A DNA stretch of 64,000 nt from assembly GCA_964059195.1 (NCBI GenBank), contig CAXKWD010000015.1, forward strand, positions 310,001-374,000, in the 5' to 3' direction. The first letter of the stretch is position 1; every line of letters starts with the position of its first letter. Both the position numbers and the translations under genes were made by a program. Below, piece by piece: positions 1 to 10,824 of this stretch. A model generated the notes under the pieces. It had not been told where the DNA came from, ran no database searches, and saw only the letters and a list, made by a program, of their open reading frames with translations. This stretch comes from Ectobius pallidus (Eukaryota > Arthropoda > Insecta > Blattodea > Ectobiidae).

Positions 1-85
1 ACAACCCATGTTTTGCCATTAGCATTTCACCGATATTTTCATTGTATGTATTGATCATTGAGGGATTAAAAACTATTCCTTATAG
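1..85. repeat. Partial monomer at left edge
   Basis: This is the end of the motif-free island of sub-repeat III. It matches the last 85 bases before every other monomer start, for example 828-912, so the window begins inside the array and the true left boundary is outside it. Confidence 0.95.
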
Positions 86-912
86 ATGACATTGCTAGGC
101 AACAGTTTCGTATTTGGAGATGGCATTATTAAGCTACAGTTTCTTGTTCAAGATGTCAATGCTAAGCAACAGTCAGGTGTTTTAAAAACATCATTGCTAA
201 GCAACAGTTTCCGGTTTAGACTGGCATCGCTAGGCAACACTTTTGTGATAGAAAAATCTAATTGTTAGGCAGCCAAATTGTCTTTAAAAGTTACATTGCT
301 AGGAAAAGTTACGACTTTGAAAAATGCATTGAAAGGTAAAGGTTTTTTGTCCGAAATTGACATTGCTACGCAACAGTATTTTTTTTAAAAGCTTTTAATA
401 GGTAGCAATATTATGTTTAAGAATGACATTGCTAAGCAACAGATCTTTTTGATGACTTTGCTAGGCAACAGTTTCCGGTTTAGACTGGCATGGCTAGGCA
501 AAACTTTCGTGATAGAAAAATTACGTTGTTAGGCAGCCAAATTGTATTTAAAAATTACATTCCTAGGAAAAAGTTTCACTTTGAAAAATGCATTGAAATG
601 TAAAAGTTTTGTGTCTGAAATTGACATTGCTACGCAACAGTATATTTTTTTAAAAGTTTATAATAGGTAGCAATATTGTGTTTAAAAATGGCATTGCTAA
701 GCAACAGTTCTTTTTGACGACATTGCTAGGCAACAGTTCCCGGTTTAAAATGGCATTGCTAGGCAACACTTTCGTGTTTTAAAACTCATTGCTAGGCAAC
801 AGTATTCTTTCTGTTCAAGCAAAATTTACAACCCATGTTTTGCCATTAGCATTTCACCGATATTTTCATTGTATGTATTGATCATTGAGGGATTAAAAAC
901 TATTCCTTATAG

Positions 913-1737
913 ATGACATTGCTAGGCAACAGTTTCGTATTTGGAGATGGCATTGCTAAGCTACAGTTTCTTGTTCAAGATGTCAATGCTAAGCAACAGT
1001 CAGGTGTTTTAAAAACATCATTGCTAAGCAACAGTTTCCGGTTTAGACTGGCATCGCTAGGCAACACTTTTGTGATAGAAAAATCTAATTGTTAGGCAGC
1101 CAAATTGTCTTTAAAAGTTACATTGCTAGGAAAAGTTACGACTTTGAAAAATGCATTGAAAGGTAAAGGTTTTGTGTCAGAAATTGACATATCTCCGCAA
1201 CAGTATCTTTTTTTAAAAGCTTTTAATAGGTAGCAATATTATGATTAAAAATGACATTGCTAAGCAACAGATCTTTTTGATGACATTGCTAGGCAACAGT
1301 TTCCGGTTTAGACTGGCATGGCTAGGCAAAACTTTCGTGATAGAAAAATTACATTGTTAGGCAGCCAAATAGTATTTAAAAATTACATTGCTAGGAAAAA
1401 GTTTCGTCTTTGAATAATGCATTGAAATGTAAAAGTTTGGTGTCTGAAATTGACATAGCTACGCAACAGTATATATTTTAAAAGTTTATAATAGGTAGCA
1501 ATATTGTGTTTATAAATGACATTGCTAAGAAAAGTTATTTTTTATGACATTGCTAGGCAACAGTTTCCGGTTTAAAATGGCATTGCTAGGCAACACTTTC
1601 GTGTTAAAACTCATTGCTAGGCAACAGTATTCTTTCTATTCAAGCAAAATTTACAACCCATGTTTTGCCATTAGCATTTCACCGATATTTTCATTGTATG
1701 TATTGATCATTGAGGGATTAAAAACTATTCCTTATAG
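913..1737. repeat. Representative type-A monomer (825 bp)
   Basis: Type-A markers are CAAGATGTC and AAAACATC in the head, AATCTAATTGTTAGG, GACATATCTCCGC, ATGATTAAAAATG, CCAAATAGTATTT, TTTCGTCTTTGAATAATG, AGTTTGGTGTCTG, GACATAGCTACGC, a shortened CTAAGAAAAGTTATTTT unit, GTGTTAAAACTC and CTATTCAAG. Type A alternates with type B over much of the first 20 kb, giving a dimer of about 1650 bp. Later families S and P are variants of A: P adds ATGATTCAAAATG and GTGATGGAAAAATTA. Confidence 0.93.
1641..1737. repeat. Motif-free island in sub-repeat III (representative)
   Basis: From CAAGCAAAATTTACAACCC to CTATTCCTTATAG the 33-bp unit is absent. The island recurs in every monomer just before phase zero and contains TGCCATTAGCATTTCACCG and the palindromic ATTGATCATT. 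It shows few substitutions: CAGTGTATG, GATGATTG, GATCATGGAGG and CCCTATAG mark particular families. It could be a diverged set of units, an old insertion, or a protein-binding segment. The sequence does not decide between these. Confidence 0.75.
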
Positions 1738-1740
1738 ATG

Positions 1741-1866
1741 ACATTGCTAGGCAACAGTTTCGTATTTGGAGATGGCATTGCTAAGCTACAGTTTCTTGTT
1801 CAAAATGTCAATGCTAAGCAACAGTCAGGTGTTTTAAAAACTTCATTGCTAAGCAACAGTTTCCGG
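1741..1866. repeat. Run of ~33-bp basic units
   Basis: Four consecutive units start with CATTGCTAGGC, CATTGCTAAGC, CAATGCTAAGC and CATTGCTAAGC at spacings of 33-35 bp. The same spacing, with occasional 28-31 or 36-bp units, continues through sub-repeats I and II. Unit tails (TTCGTATTTGG, TTCTTGTTCAA, TCAGGTGTTTT, TTCCGGTTTAG) are diverged but recur from monomer to monomer. I infer that this is the ancestral repeat from which the larger ones grew. Confidence 0.85.
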
Positions 1867-2129
1867 TTTAGACTGGCATCGCTAGGTAACACTTTTGTGA
1901 TAGAAAAATTTAATTGTTGGCAGCCAAATTGTCTTTAAAAGTTACATTGCTAGGAAAAGTTACGACTTTGAAAAATGCATTGAAAGGTAAAGGTTTTTTG
2001 TCCGAAATTGACATTGCTACGCAACAGTATTTTTTTTAAAAGCTTTTAATAGGTAGCAATATTATGTTTAAGAATGACATTGCTAAGCAACAGATCTTTT
2101 TGATGACTTTGCTAGGCAACAGTTTCCGG
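1867..2129. repeat. Sub-repeat I (263 bp) of reference monomer
   Basis: It begins TTTAGACTGGCATCGCTAGG and ends just before the next TTTAGACTGGCATGG. It aligns unit by unit with sub-repeat II: GCTAGGCAA..., GTGATAGAAAAAT, TTGTTGGCAGCC, TACATTGCTAGG, GAAAAATGCATTG, GACATTGCTACGCAACAG, ATAGGTAGCAATATT, then two TTGCT motifs. Its clear homology to II shows that the 826-bp monomer is itself an amplified smaller tandem. Confidence 0.9.
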
Positions 2130-2394
2130 TTTAGACTGGCATGGCTAGGCAAAACTTTCGTGATAGAAAAATTACATTGTTAGGCAGCCAAATTGTATTT
2201 AAAAATTACATTCCTAGGAAAAAGTTTCACTTTGAAAAATGCATTGAAATGTAAAAGTTTTGTGTCTGAAATTGACATTGCTACGCAACAGTATATTTTT
2301 TTAAAAGTTTATAATAGGTAGCAATATTGTGTTTAAAAATGGCATTGCTAAGCAACAGTTCTTTTTGACGACATTGCTAGGCAACAGTTCCCGG
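2130..2394. repeat. Sub-repeat II (265 bp) of reference monomer
   Basis: It begins TTTAGACTGGCATGGCTAGG and ends at TTCCCGG before TTTAAAATGG. It is the closest relative of sub-repeat I in layout, differing for instance by GTATTTAAAAATTA against GTCTTTAAAAGTTA and AAATGTAAAAG against AAAGGTAAAGG. It was duplicated once within a monomer at 59949-60476. Confidence 0.9.
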
Positions 2395-2692
2395 TTTAAA
2401 ATGGCATTGCTAGGCAACACTTTCGTGTTTTAAAACTCATTGCTAGGCAACAGTATTCTTTCTGTTCAAGCAAAATTTACAACCCATGTTTTGCCATTAG
2501 CATTTCACCGATATTTTCATTGTATGTATTGATCATTGAGGGATTAAAAACTATTCCTTATAGATGACATTGCTAGGCAACAGTTTCGTATTTGGAGATG
2601 GCATTGCTAAGCTACAGTTTCTTGTTCAAGATGTCAATGCTAAGCAACAGTCAGGTGTTTTAAAAACATCATTGCTAAGCAACAGTTTCCGG
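2395..2692. repeat. Sub-repeat III (298 bp) of reference monomer
   Basis: It begins TTTAAAATGGCATTGCTAGG and ends at TTTCCGG. Its first two units and its last four (from 2567) carry the TTGCTARGCAAC-type motif, so the borders match I and II. The middle is a stretch of about 95 bp (2468-2563) without the unit. It is therefore a diverged or partly replaced member of the same 265-bp family. Confidence 0.85.
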
Positions 2693-3022
2693 TTTAGACT
2701 GGCATCGCTAGGCAACACTTTTGTGATAGAAAAATCTAATTGTTAGGCAGCCAAATTGTCTTTAAAAGTTACATTGCTAGGAAAAGTTACGACTTTGAAA
2801 AATGCATTGAAAGGTAAAGGTTTTGTGTCAGAAATTGACATATCTCCGCAACAGTATCTTTTTTTAAAAGCTTTTAATAGGTAGCAATATTATGATTAAA
2901 AATGACATTGCTAAGCAACAGATCTTTTTGATGACATTGCTAGGCAACAGTTTCCGGTTTAGACTGGCATGGCTAGGCAAAACTTTCGTGATAGAAAAAT
3001 TACATTGTTAGGCAGCCAAATA

Positions 3023-3124
3023 GTATTTAAAAATTACATTCCTAGGAAAAAGTTTCACTTTGAAAAATGCATTGAAATGTAAAAGTTTTGTGTCTGAAAT
3101 TGACATTGCTACGCAACAGTATAT
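3023..3124. repeat. B-like conversion tract inside A monomer 4
   Basis: Type-A markers stand on both sides (CCAAATAGTATTT before, TATATATTTTAAAAG after), but 3041-3107 carries only type-B states: ATTCCTAGG, TTTCACTTTGAAAAATG, AGTTTTGTGTCTG and GACATTGCTACGC. The one-base-shorter B form also accounts for the monomer being 824 rather than 825 bp. Flanks of the acceptor type with a short donor patch are the signature of gene conversion or a double exchange. Confidence 0.8.
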
Positions 3125-5039
3125 ATTTTAAAAGTTTATAATAGGTAGCAATATTGTGTTTATAAATGACATTGCTAAGAAAAGTTATTTTTTATGACAT
3201 TGCTAGGCAACAGTTTCCGTTTTAAAATGGCATTGCTAGGCAACACTTTCGTGTTAAAACTCATTGCTAGGCAACAGTATTCTTTCTATTCAAGCAAAAT
3301 TTACAACCCATGTTTTGCCATTAGCATTTCACCGATATTTTCATTGTATGTATTGATCATTGAGGGATTAAAAACTATTCCTTATAGATGACATTGCTAG
3401 GCAACAGTTTCGTATTTGGAGATGGCATTGCTAAGCTACAGTTTCTTGTTCAAAATGTCAATGCTAAGCAACAGTCAGGTGTTTTAAAAACTTCATTGCT
3501 AAGCAACAGTTTCCGGTTTAGACTGGCATCGCTAGGTAACACTTTTGTGATAGAAAAATTTAATTGTTGGCAGCCAAATTGTCTTTAAAAGTTACATTGC
3601 TAGGAAAAGTTACGACTTTGAAAAATGCATTGAAAGGTAAAGGTTTTTTGTCCGAAATTGACATTGCTACGCAACAGTATTTTTTTTAAAAGCTTTTAAT
3701 AGGTAGCAATATTATGTTTAAGAATGACATTGCTAAGCAACAGATCTTTTTGATGACTTTGCTAGGCAACAGTTTCCGGTTTAGACTGGCATGGCTAGGC
3801 AAAACTTTCGTGATAGAAAAATTACATTGTTAGGCAGCCAAATTGTATTTAAAAATTACATTCCTAGGAAAAAGTTTCACTTTGAAAAATGCATTGAAAT
3901 GTAAAAGTTTTGTGTCTGAAATTGACATTGCTACGCAACAGTATATTTTTTTAAAAGTTTATAATAGGTAGCAATATTGTGTTTAAAAATGGCATTGCTA
4001 AGCAACAGTTCTTTTTGACGACATTGCTAGGCAACAGTTCCCGGTTTAAAATGGCATTGCTAGGCAACACTTTCGTGTTTTAAAACTCATTGCTAGGCAA
4101 CAGTATTCTTTCTGTTCAAGCAAAATTTACAACCCATGTTTTGCCATTAGCATTTCACCGATATTTTCATTGTATGTATTGATCATTGAGGGATTAAAAA
4201 CTATTCCTTATAGATGACATTCCTAGGCAACAGTTTCGTATTTGGACATGGCATTGCTAAGCTACAGTTTCGTGTTCAAAATGTCAATGCTAAGCAACAG
4301 TCAGGTGTTTTAAAAACTTCATTGCTAAGCAACAGTTTCCGGTTTAGACTGGCATCGCTAGGCAACACTTTTGTGATAGAAAAATTTAATTGTTGGCAGC
4401 CAAATTGTCTTTAAAAGTTACATTGCTAGGAAAAGTTACGACTTTGAAAAATGCATTGAAAGGTAAAGGTTTTTTGTCCGAAATTGACATTGCTACGCAA
4501 CAGTATTTTTTTTAAAAGCTTTTAATAGGTAGCAATATTATGTTTAAGAATGACATTGCTAAGCAACAGATCTTTTTGATGACTTTGCTAGGCAACAGTT
4601 TCCGGTTTAGACTGGCATGGCTAGGCAAAACTTTCGTGATAGAAAAATTACATTGTTAGGCAGCCAAATTGTATTTAAAAATTACATTCCTAGGAAAAAG
4701 TTTCACTTTGAAAAATGCATTGAAATGTAAAAGTTTTGTGTCTGAAATTGACATTGCTACGCAACAGTATATTTTTTTAAAAGTTTATAATAGGTAGCAA
4801 TATTGTGTTTAAAAATGGCATTGCTAAGCAACAGTTCTTTTTGACGACATTGCTAGGCAACAGTTCCCGGTTTAAAATGGCATTGCTAGGCAACACTTTC
4901 GTGTTTTAAAACTCATTGCTAGGCAACAGTATTCTTTCTGTTCAAGCAAAATTTACAACCCATGTTTTGCCATTAGCATTTCACCGATATTTTCATTGTA
5001 TGTATTGATCATTGAGGGATTAAAAACTATTCCTTATAG

Positions 5040-7517
5040 ATGACATTGCTAGGCAACAGTTTCGTATTTGGAGATGGCATTATTAAGCTACAGTTTCTTG
5101 TTCAAGATGTCAATGCTAAGCAACAGTCAGGTGTTTTAAAAACATCATTGCTAAGCAACAGTTTCCGGTTTAGACTGGCATCGCTAGGCAACACTTTTGT
5201 GATAGAAAAATCTAATTGTTAGGCAGCCAAATTGTCTTTAAAAGTTACATTGCTAGGAAAAGTTACGACTTTGAAAAATGCATTGAAAGGTAAAGGTTTT
5301 TTGTCCGAAATTGACATTGCTACGCAACAGTATTTTTTTTAAAAGCTTTTAATAGGTAGCAATATTATGTTTAAGAATGACATTGCTAAGCAACAGATCT
5401 TTTTGATGACTTTGCTAGGCAACAGTTTCCGGTTTAGACTGGCATGGCTAGGCAAAACTTTCGTGATAGAAAAATTACGTTGTTAGGCAGCCAAATTGTA
5501 TTTAAAAATTACATTCCTAGGAAAAAGTTTCACTTTGAAAAATGCATTGAAATGTAAAAGTTTTGTGTCTGAAATTGACATTGCTACGCAACAGTATATT
5601 TTTTTAAAAGTTTATAATAGGTAGCAATATTGTGTTTAAAAATGGCATTGCTAAGCAACAGTTCTTTTTGACGACATTGCTAGGCAACAGTTCCCGGTTT
5701 AAAATGGCATTGCTAGGCAACACTTTCGTGTTTTAAAACTCATTGCTAGGCAACAGTATTCTTTCTGTTCAAGCAAAATTTACAACCCATGTTTTGCCAT
5801 TAGCATTTCACCGATATTTTCATTGTATGTATTGATCATTGAGGGATTAAAAACTATTCCTTATAGATGACATTGCTAGGCAACAGTTTCGTATTTGGAG
5901 ATGGCATTGCTAAGCTACAGTTTCTTGTTCAAGATGTCAATGCTAAGCAACAGTCAGGTGTTTTAAAAACATCATTGCTAAGCAACAGTTTCCGGTTTAG
6001 ACTGGCATCGCTAGGCAACACTTTTGTGATAGAAAAATCTAATTGTTAGGCAGCCAAATTGTCTTTAAAAGTTACATTGCTAGGAAAAGTTACGACTTTG
6101 AAAAATGCATTGAAAGGTAAAGGTTTTGTGTCAGAAATTGACATATCTCCGCAACAGTATCTTTTTTTAAAAGCTTTTAATAGGTAGCAATATTATGATT
6201 AAAAATGACATTGCTAAGCAACAGATCTTTTTGATGACATTGCTAGGCAACAGTTTCCGGTTTAGACTGGCATGGCTAGGCAAAACTTTCGTGATAGAAA
6301 AATTACATTGTTAGGCAGCCAAATAGTATTTAAAAATTACATTGCTAGGAAAAAGTTTCGTCTTTGAATAATGCATTGAAATGTAAAAGTTTGGTGTCTG
6401 AAATTGACATAGCTACGCAACAGTATATATTTTAAAAGTTTATAATAGGTAGCAATATTGTGTTTATAAATGACATTGCTAAGAAAAGTTATTTTTTATG
6501 ACATTGCTAGGCAACAGTTTCCGGTTTAAAATGGCATTGCTAGGCAACACTTTCGTGTTAAAACTCATTGCTAGGCAACAGTATTCTTTCTATTCAAGCA
6601 AAATTTACAACCCATGTTTTGCCATTAGCATTTCACCGATATTTTCATTGTATGTATTGATCATTGAGGGATTAAAAACTGTTCCTTATAGATGACATTG
6701 CTAGGCAACAGTTTCGTATTTGGAGATGGCATTGCTAAGCTACAGTTTCTTGTTCAAAATGTCAATGCTAAGCAACAGTCAGGTGTTTTAAAAACTTCAT
6801 TGCTAAGCAACAGTTTCCGGTTTAGACTGGCATCGCTAGGTAACACTTTTGTGATAGAAAAATTTAATTGTTGGCAGCCAAATTGTCTTTAAAAGTTACA
6901 TTGCTAGGAAAAGTTACGACTTTGAAAAATGCATTGAAAGGTAAAGGTTTTTTGTCCGAAATTGACATTGCTACGCAACAGTATTTTTTTTAAAAGCTTT
7001 TAATAGGTAGCAATATTATGTTTAAGAATGACATTGCTAAGCAACAGATCTTTTTGATGACTTTGCTAGGCAACAGTTTCCGGTTTAGACTGGCATGGCT
7101 AGGCAAAACTTTCGTGATAGAAAAATTACATTGTTAGGCAGCCAAATTGTATTTAAAAATTACATTCCTAGGAAAAAGTTTCACTTTGAAAAATGCATTG
7201 AAATGTAAAAGTTTTGTGTCTGAAATTGACATTGCTACGCAACAGTATATTTTTTTAAAAGTTTATAATAGGTAGCAATATTGTGTTTAAAAATGGCATT
7301 GCTAAGCAACAGTTCTTTTTGACGACATTGCTAGGCAACAGTTCCCGGTTTAAAATGGCATTGCTAGGCAACACTTTCGTGTTTTAAAACTCATTGCTAG
7401 GCAACAGTATTCTTTCTGTTCAAGCAAAATTTACAACCCATGTTTTGCCATTAGCATTTCACCGATATTTTCATTGTATGTATTGATCATTGAGGGATTA
7501 AAAACTATTCCTTATAG
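5040..7517. repeat. Second copy of monomers 1-3 (offset 4954 bp)
   Basis: Monomers 7-9 repeat monomers 1-3, including the private markers GGCATTATTAAGC and TTACGTTGTTAGG of the hybrid first monomer. The three starts (5040, 5867, 6692) are each exactly 4954 bp after 86, 913 and 1738. One visible difference is AAAACTGTTCC near 6680. This indicates a recent segmental duplication of six monomers, of which the second half was later replaced. Confidence 0.88.
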
Positions 7518-10500
7518 ATGACATTGCTAGGCAACAGTTTCGTATTTGGAGATGGCATTGCTAAGCTACAGTTTCTTGTTCAAGATGTCAATGCTAAGCA
7601 ACAGTCAGGTGTTTTAAAAACATCATTGCTAAGCAACAGTTTCCGGTTTAGACTGGCATCGCTAGGCAACACTTTTGTGATAGAAAAATCTAATTGTTAG
7701 GCAGCCAAATTGTCTTTAAAAGTTACATTGCTAGGAAAAGTTACGACTTTGAAGAATGCATTGAAAGGTAAAGGATTTTTGGCAGAAATTGACATTGCTA
7801 CGCAACAGTATCTTTTGTTAAAAGCTTTTAATAGGTAGCAATATTATGTTTAAAAATGACATTGCTAAGCAACAGATCTTTTTGATGACATTGCTAGGCA
7901 ACAGTTTCCGGTTTAGACTGGCATGGCTAGGCAAAACTTTCGTGATAGAAAAATTACATTGTTAGGCAGCCAAATTGTATTTAAAAATTACATTGCTAGG
8001 AAAAAGTTTCACTTTGAAAAATGCATTGAAATGTAAAAGTTTTGTGTCTGAAATTGACATTGCTACGCAACAGTATATTTTTTTAAAAGTTTATATTAGG
8101 TAGCAATATTGTGTTTAAAAATGACATTGCTAAGCAACAGTTCTTTTTGACGACATTTCTAGGCAACAGTTCCCGGTTTAAAATGGCATTGCTAGGCAAC
8201 ACTTTCGTGTTTTAAAACTCATTGCTAGGCAACAGTATTCTTTCCGTTCAAGCAAAATTTACAACCCATGTTTTGCCATTAGCATTTCACCGATATTTTC
8301 ATTGTATGTATTGATCATTGAGGGATTAAAAACTATTCCTTATAGATGACATTGCTAGGCAACAGTTTCGTATTTGGAGATGGCATTGCTAAGCTACAGT
8401 TTCTTGTTCAAAATGTCAATGCTAAGCAACAGTCAGGTGTTTTAAAAACTTCATTGCTAAGCAACAGTTTCCGGTTTAGACTGGCATCGCTAGGTAACAC
8501 TTTTGTGATAGAAAAATTTAATTGTTGGCAGCCTAATTGTCTTTAAAAGTTACATTGCTAGGAAAAGTTACGACTTTGAAAAATGCATTGAAAGGTAAAG
8601 GTTTTTTGTCCGAAATTGACATTGCTACGCAACAGTATTTTTTTTAAAAGCTTTTAATAGGTAGCAATATTATGTTTAAGAATGACATTGCTAAGCAACA
8701 GATCTTTTTGATGACTTTGCTAGGCAACAGTTTCCGGTTTAGACTGGCATGGCTAGGCAAAACTTTCGTGATAGAAAAATTACATTGTTAGGCAGCCAAA
8801 TTGTATTTAAAAATTACATTCCTAGGAAAAAGTTTCACTTTGAAAAATGCATTGAAATGTAAAAGTTTTGTGTCTGAAATTGACATTGCTACGCAACAGT
8901 ATATTTTTTTAAAAGTTTATAATAGGTAGCAATATTGTGTTTAAAAATGGCATTGCTAAGCAACAGTTCTTTTTGACGACATTGCTAGGCAACAGTTCCC
9001 GGTTTAAAATGGCATTGCTAGGCAACACTTTCGTGTTTTAAAACTCATTGCTAGGCAACAGTATTCTTTCTGTTCAAGCAAAATTTACAACCCATGTTTT
9101 GCCATTAGCATTTCACCGATATTTTCATTGTATGTATTGATCATTGAGGGATTAAAAACTATTCCTTATAGATGACATTGCTAGGCAACAGTTTCGTATT
9201 TGGAGATGGCATTGCTAAGCTACAGTTTCTTGTTCAAGATGTCAATGCTAAGCAACAGTCAGGTGTTTTAAAAACATCATTGCTAAGCAACAGTTTCCGG
9301 TTTAGACTGGCATCGCTAGGCAACACTTTTGTGATAGAAAAATCTAATTGTTAGGCAGCCAAATTGTCTTTAAAAGTTACATTGCTAGGAAAAGTTACGA
9401 CTTTGAAAAATGCATTGAAAGGTAAAGGTTTTGTGTCAGAAATTGACATATCTCCGCAACAGTATCTTTTTTTAGAAGCTTTTAATAGGTAGCAATATTA
9501 TGATTAAAAATGACATTGCTAAGCAACAGATCTTTTTGATGACATTGCTAGGCAACAGTTTCCGGTTTAGACTGGCATGGCTAGGCAAAACTTTCGTGAT
9601 AGAAAAATTACATTGTTAGGCAGCCAAATAGTATTTAAAAATTACATTGCTAGGAAAAAGTTTCGTCTTTGAATAATGCATTGAAATGTAAAAGTTTGGT
9701 GTCTGAAATTGACATAGCTACGCAACAGTATATATTTTAAAAGTTTATAATAGGTAGCAATATTGTGTTTATAAATGACATTGCTAAGAAAAGTTATTTT
9801 TTATGACATTGCTAGGCAACAGTTTCCGGTTTAAAATGGCATTGCTAGGCAACACTTTCGTGTTAAAACTCATTGCTAGGCAACAGTATTCTTTCTATTC
9901 AAGCAAAATTTACAACCCATGTTTTGCCATTAGCATTTCACCGATATTTTCATTGTATGTATTGATCATTGAGGGATTATAAACTATTCCTTATAGATGA
10001 CATTCCTAGGCAACAGTTTCGTATTTGGAGATGGCATTACTAAGCTACAGTTTCTTGTTCAAAATGTCAATGCTAAGCAACAGTCAGGTGTTTTAAAAAC
10101 TTCATTGCTAAGCAACAGTTTCCGGTTTAGACTGGCATCGCTAGGCAACACTTTTGTGATAGAAAAATCTAATTGTTAGGCAGCCAAATTGTCTTTAAAA
10201 GTTACATTGCTAGGAAAAGTTACGACTTTGAAGAATGCATTGAAAGGTAAAGGATTTTTGGCAGAAATTGACATTGCTACGCAACAGTATCTTTTGTTAA
10301 AAGCTTTTAATAGGTAGCAATATTATGTTTAAAAATGACATTGCTAAGCAACAGATCTTTTTGATGACATTGCTAGGCAACAGTTTCCGGTTTAGACTGG
10401 CATGGCTAGGCAAAACTTTCGTGATAGAAAAATTACATTGTTAGGCAGCCAAATTGTATTTAAAAATTACATTGCTAGGAAAAAGTTTCACTTTGAAAAA

Positions 10501-10824
10501 TGCATTGAAATGTAAAAGTTTTGTGTCTGAAATTGACATTGCTACGCAACAGTATATTTTTTTAAAAGTTTATATTAGGTAGCAATATTGTGTTTAAAAA
10601 TGACATTGCTAAGCAACAGTTCTTTTTGACGACATTTCTAGGCAACAGTTCCCGGTTTAAAATGGCATTGCTAGGCAACACTTTCGTGTTTTAAAACTCA
10701 TTGCTAGGCAACAGTATTCTTTCTGTTCAAGCAAAATTTACAACCCATGTTTTGCCATTAGCATTTCACCGATATTTTCATTGTATGTATTGATCATTGA
10801 GGGATTAAAAACTATTCCTTATAG
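7518..10824. repeat. Array block, monomers 10-13
   Basis: Monomers 10 (7518) and 13 (9997) share an uncommon tail: GAAGAATGCATTG, AAAGGATTTTTGGCAG, TATCTTTTGTTAAAAG, TTTATATTAGG and GACATTTCTAGG. In monomer 10 this tail follows a type-A head. In monomer 13 it follows a B-like head with ATTCCTAGG. Monomers 11 and 12 between them are ordinary B and A. A related tail reappears only at 62301 near the right end. Confidence 0.85.

Larger units (their letters stand above)
1738..2563. repeat. Representative type-B monomer (826 bp)
   Basis: Chosen as reference because the copy at 3388-4213 appears identical at a 1650-bp offset. Type-B markers are AAAATGTC and AAAACTTC in the head, TTTAATTGTTGGCAG, TTTTTTGTCCG, ATGTTTAAGAATG, GATGACTTTGC, ATTCCTAGGAAAAAG, GACGACATTGC with TTCCCGG, GTGTTTTAAAACTC, and CTGTTCAAG. 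Read from phase zero it holds the end of sub-repeat III, all of I and II, then the start of the next III. Confidence 0.95.
86..5039. repeat. Array block, monomers 1-6
   Basis: Monomer order is hybrid, A, B, A, B, B. Monomer 1 (86-912) has a type-A head (CAAGATGTC, AAAACATC) and a type-B tail (TTTTTTGTCCG, TTTAAGAATG), with a private GGCATTATTAAGC and TTACGTTGTTAGG. Monomers 2-3 and 4-5 form A-B dimers at 1650 bp. Monomer 4 carries a short B-like tract. Monomer 6 (4214) has a distinct head with ATTCCTAGG, GGACATGGC and TTTCGTGTTCAA. Confidence 0.88.

Noticed and set aside
86..268. Family of 60-66-codon plus-strand frames starting at each monomer's phase zero
   Set aside because: They recur only because the repeat does. 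Changes between copies alter amino acids freely, several copies are interrupted, and no ribosome-binding or promoter context distinguishes them. I treat them as by-products of an 11-codon repeat unit.
2029..2038. T-runs (such as before AAAAGCTTTTAATAGG) as transcription terminators, and TATA-like TTTATAATAGG as a promoter
   Set aside because: AT-rich unit tails produce these throughout. They show no GC-rich hairpin and no associated gene.
2049..2063. ATAGGTAGCAATATT as an inverted copy of the ATTGCTACC motif
   Set aside because: It occupies a normal unit slot and aligns in direct orientation with CTAGGCAACAGTTT allowing an insertion, so no inversion is needed.
1738..2563. CRISPR-like array of short regularly spaced repeats
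   Set aside because: The intervals between motifs are not unique spacers. They are themselves repeated in every monomer, unit spacing varies from 28 to 36 bp, and there are no cas genes.
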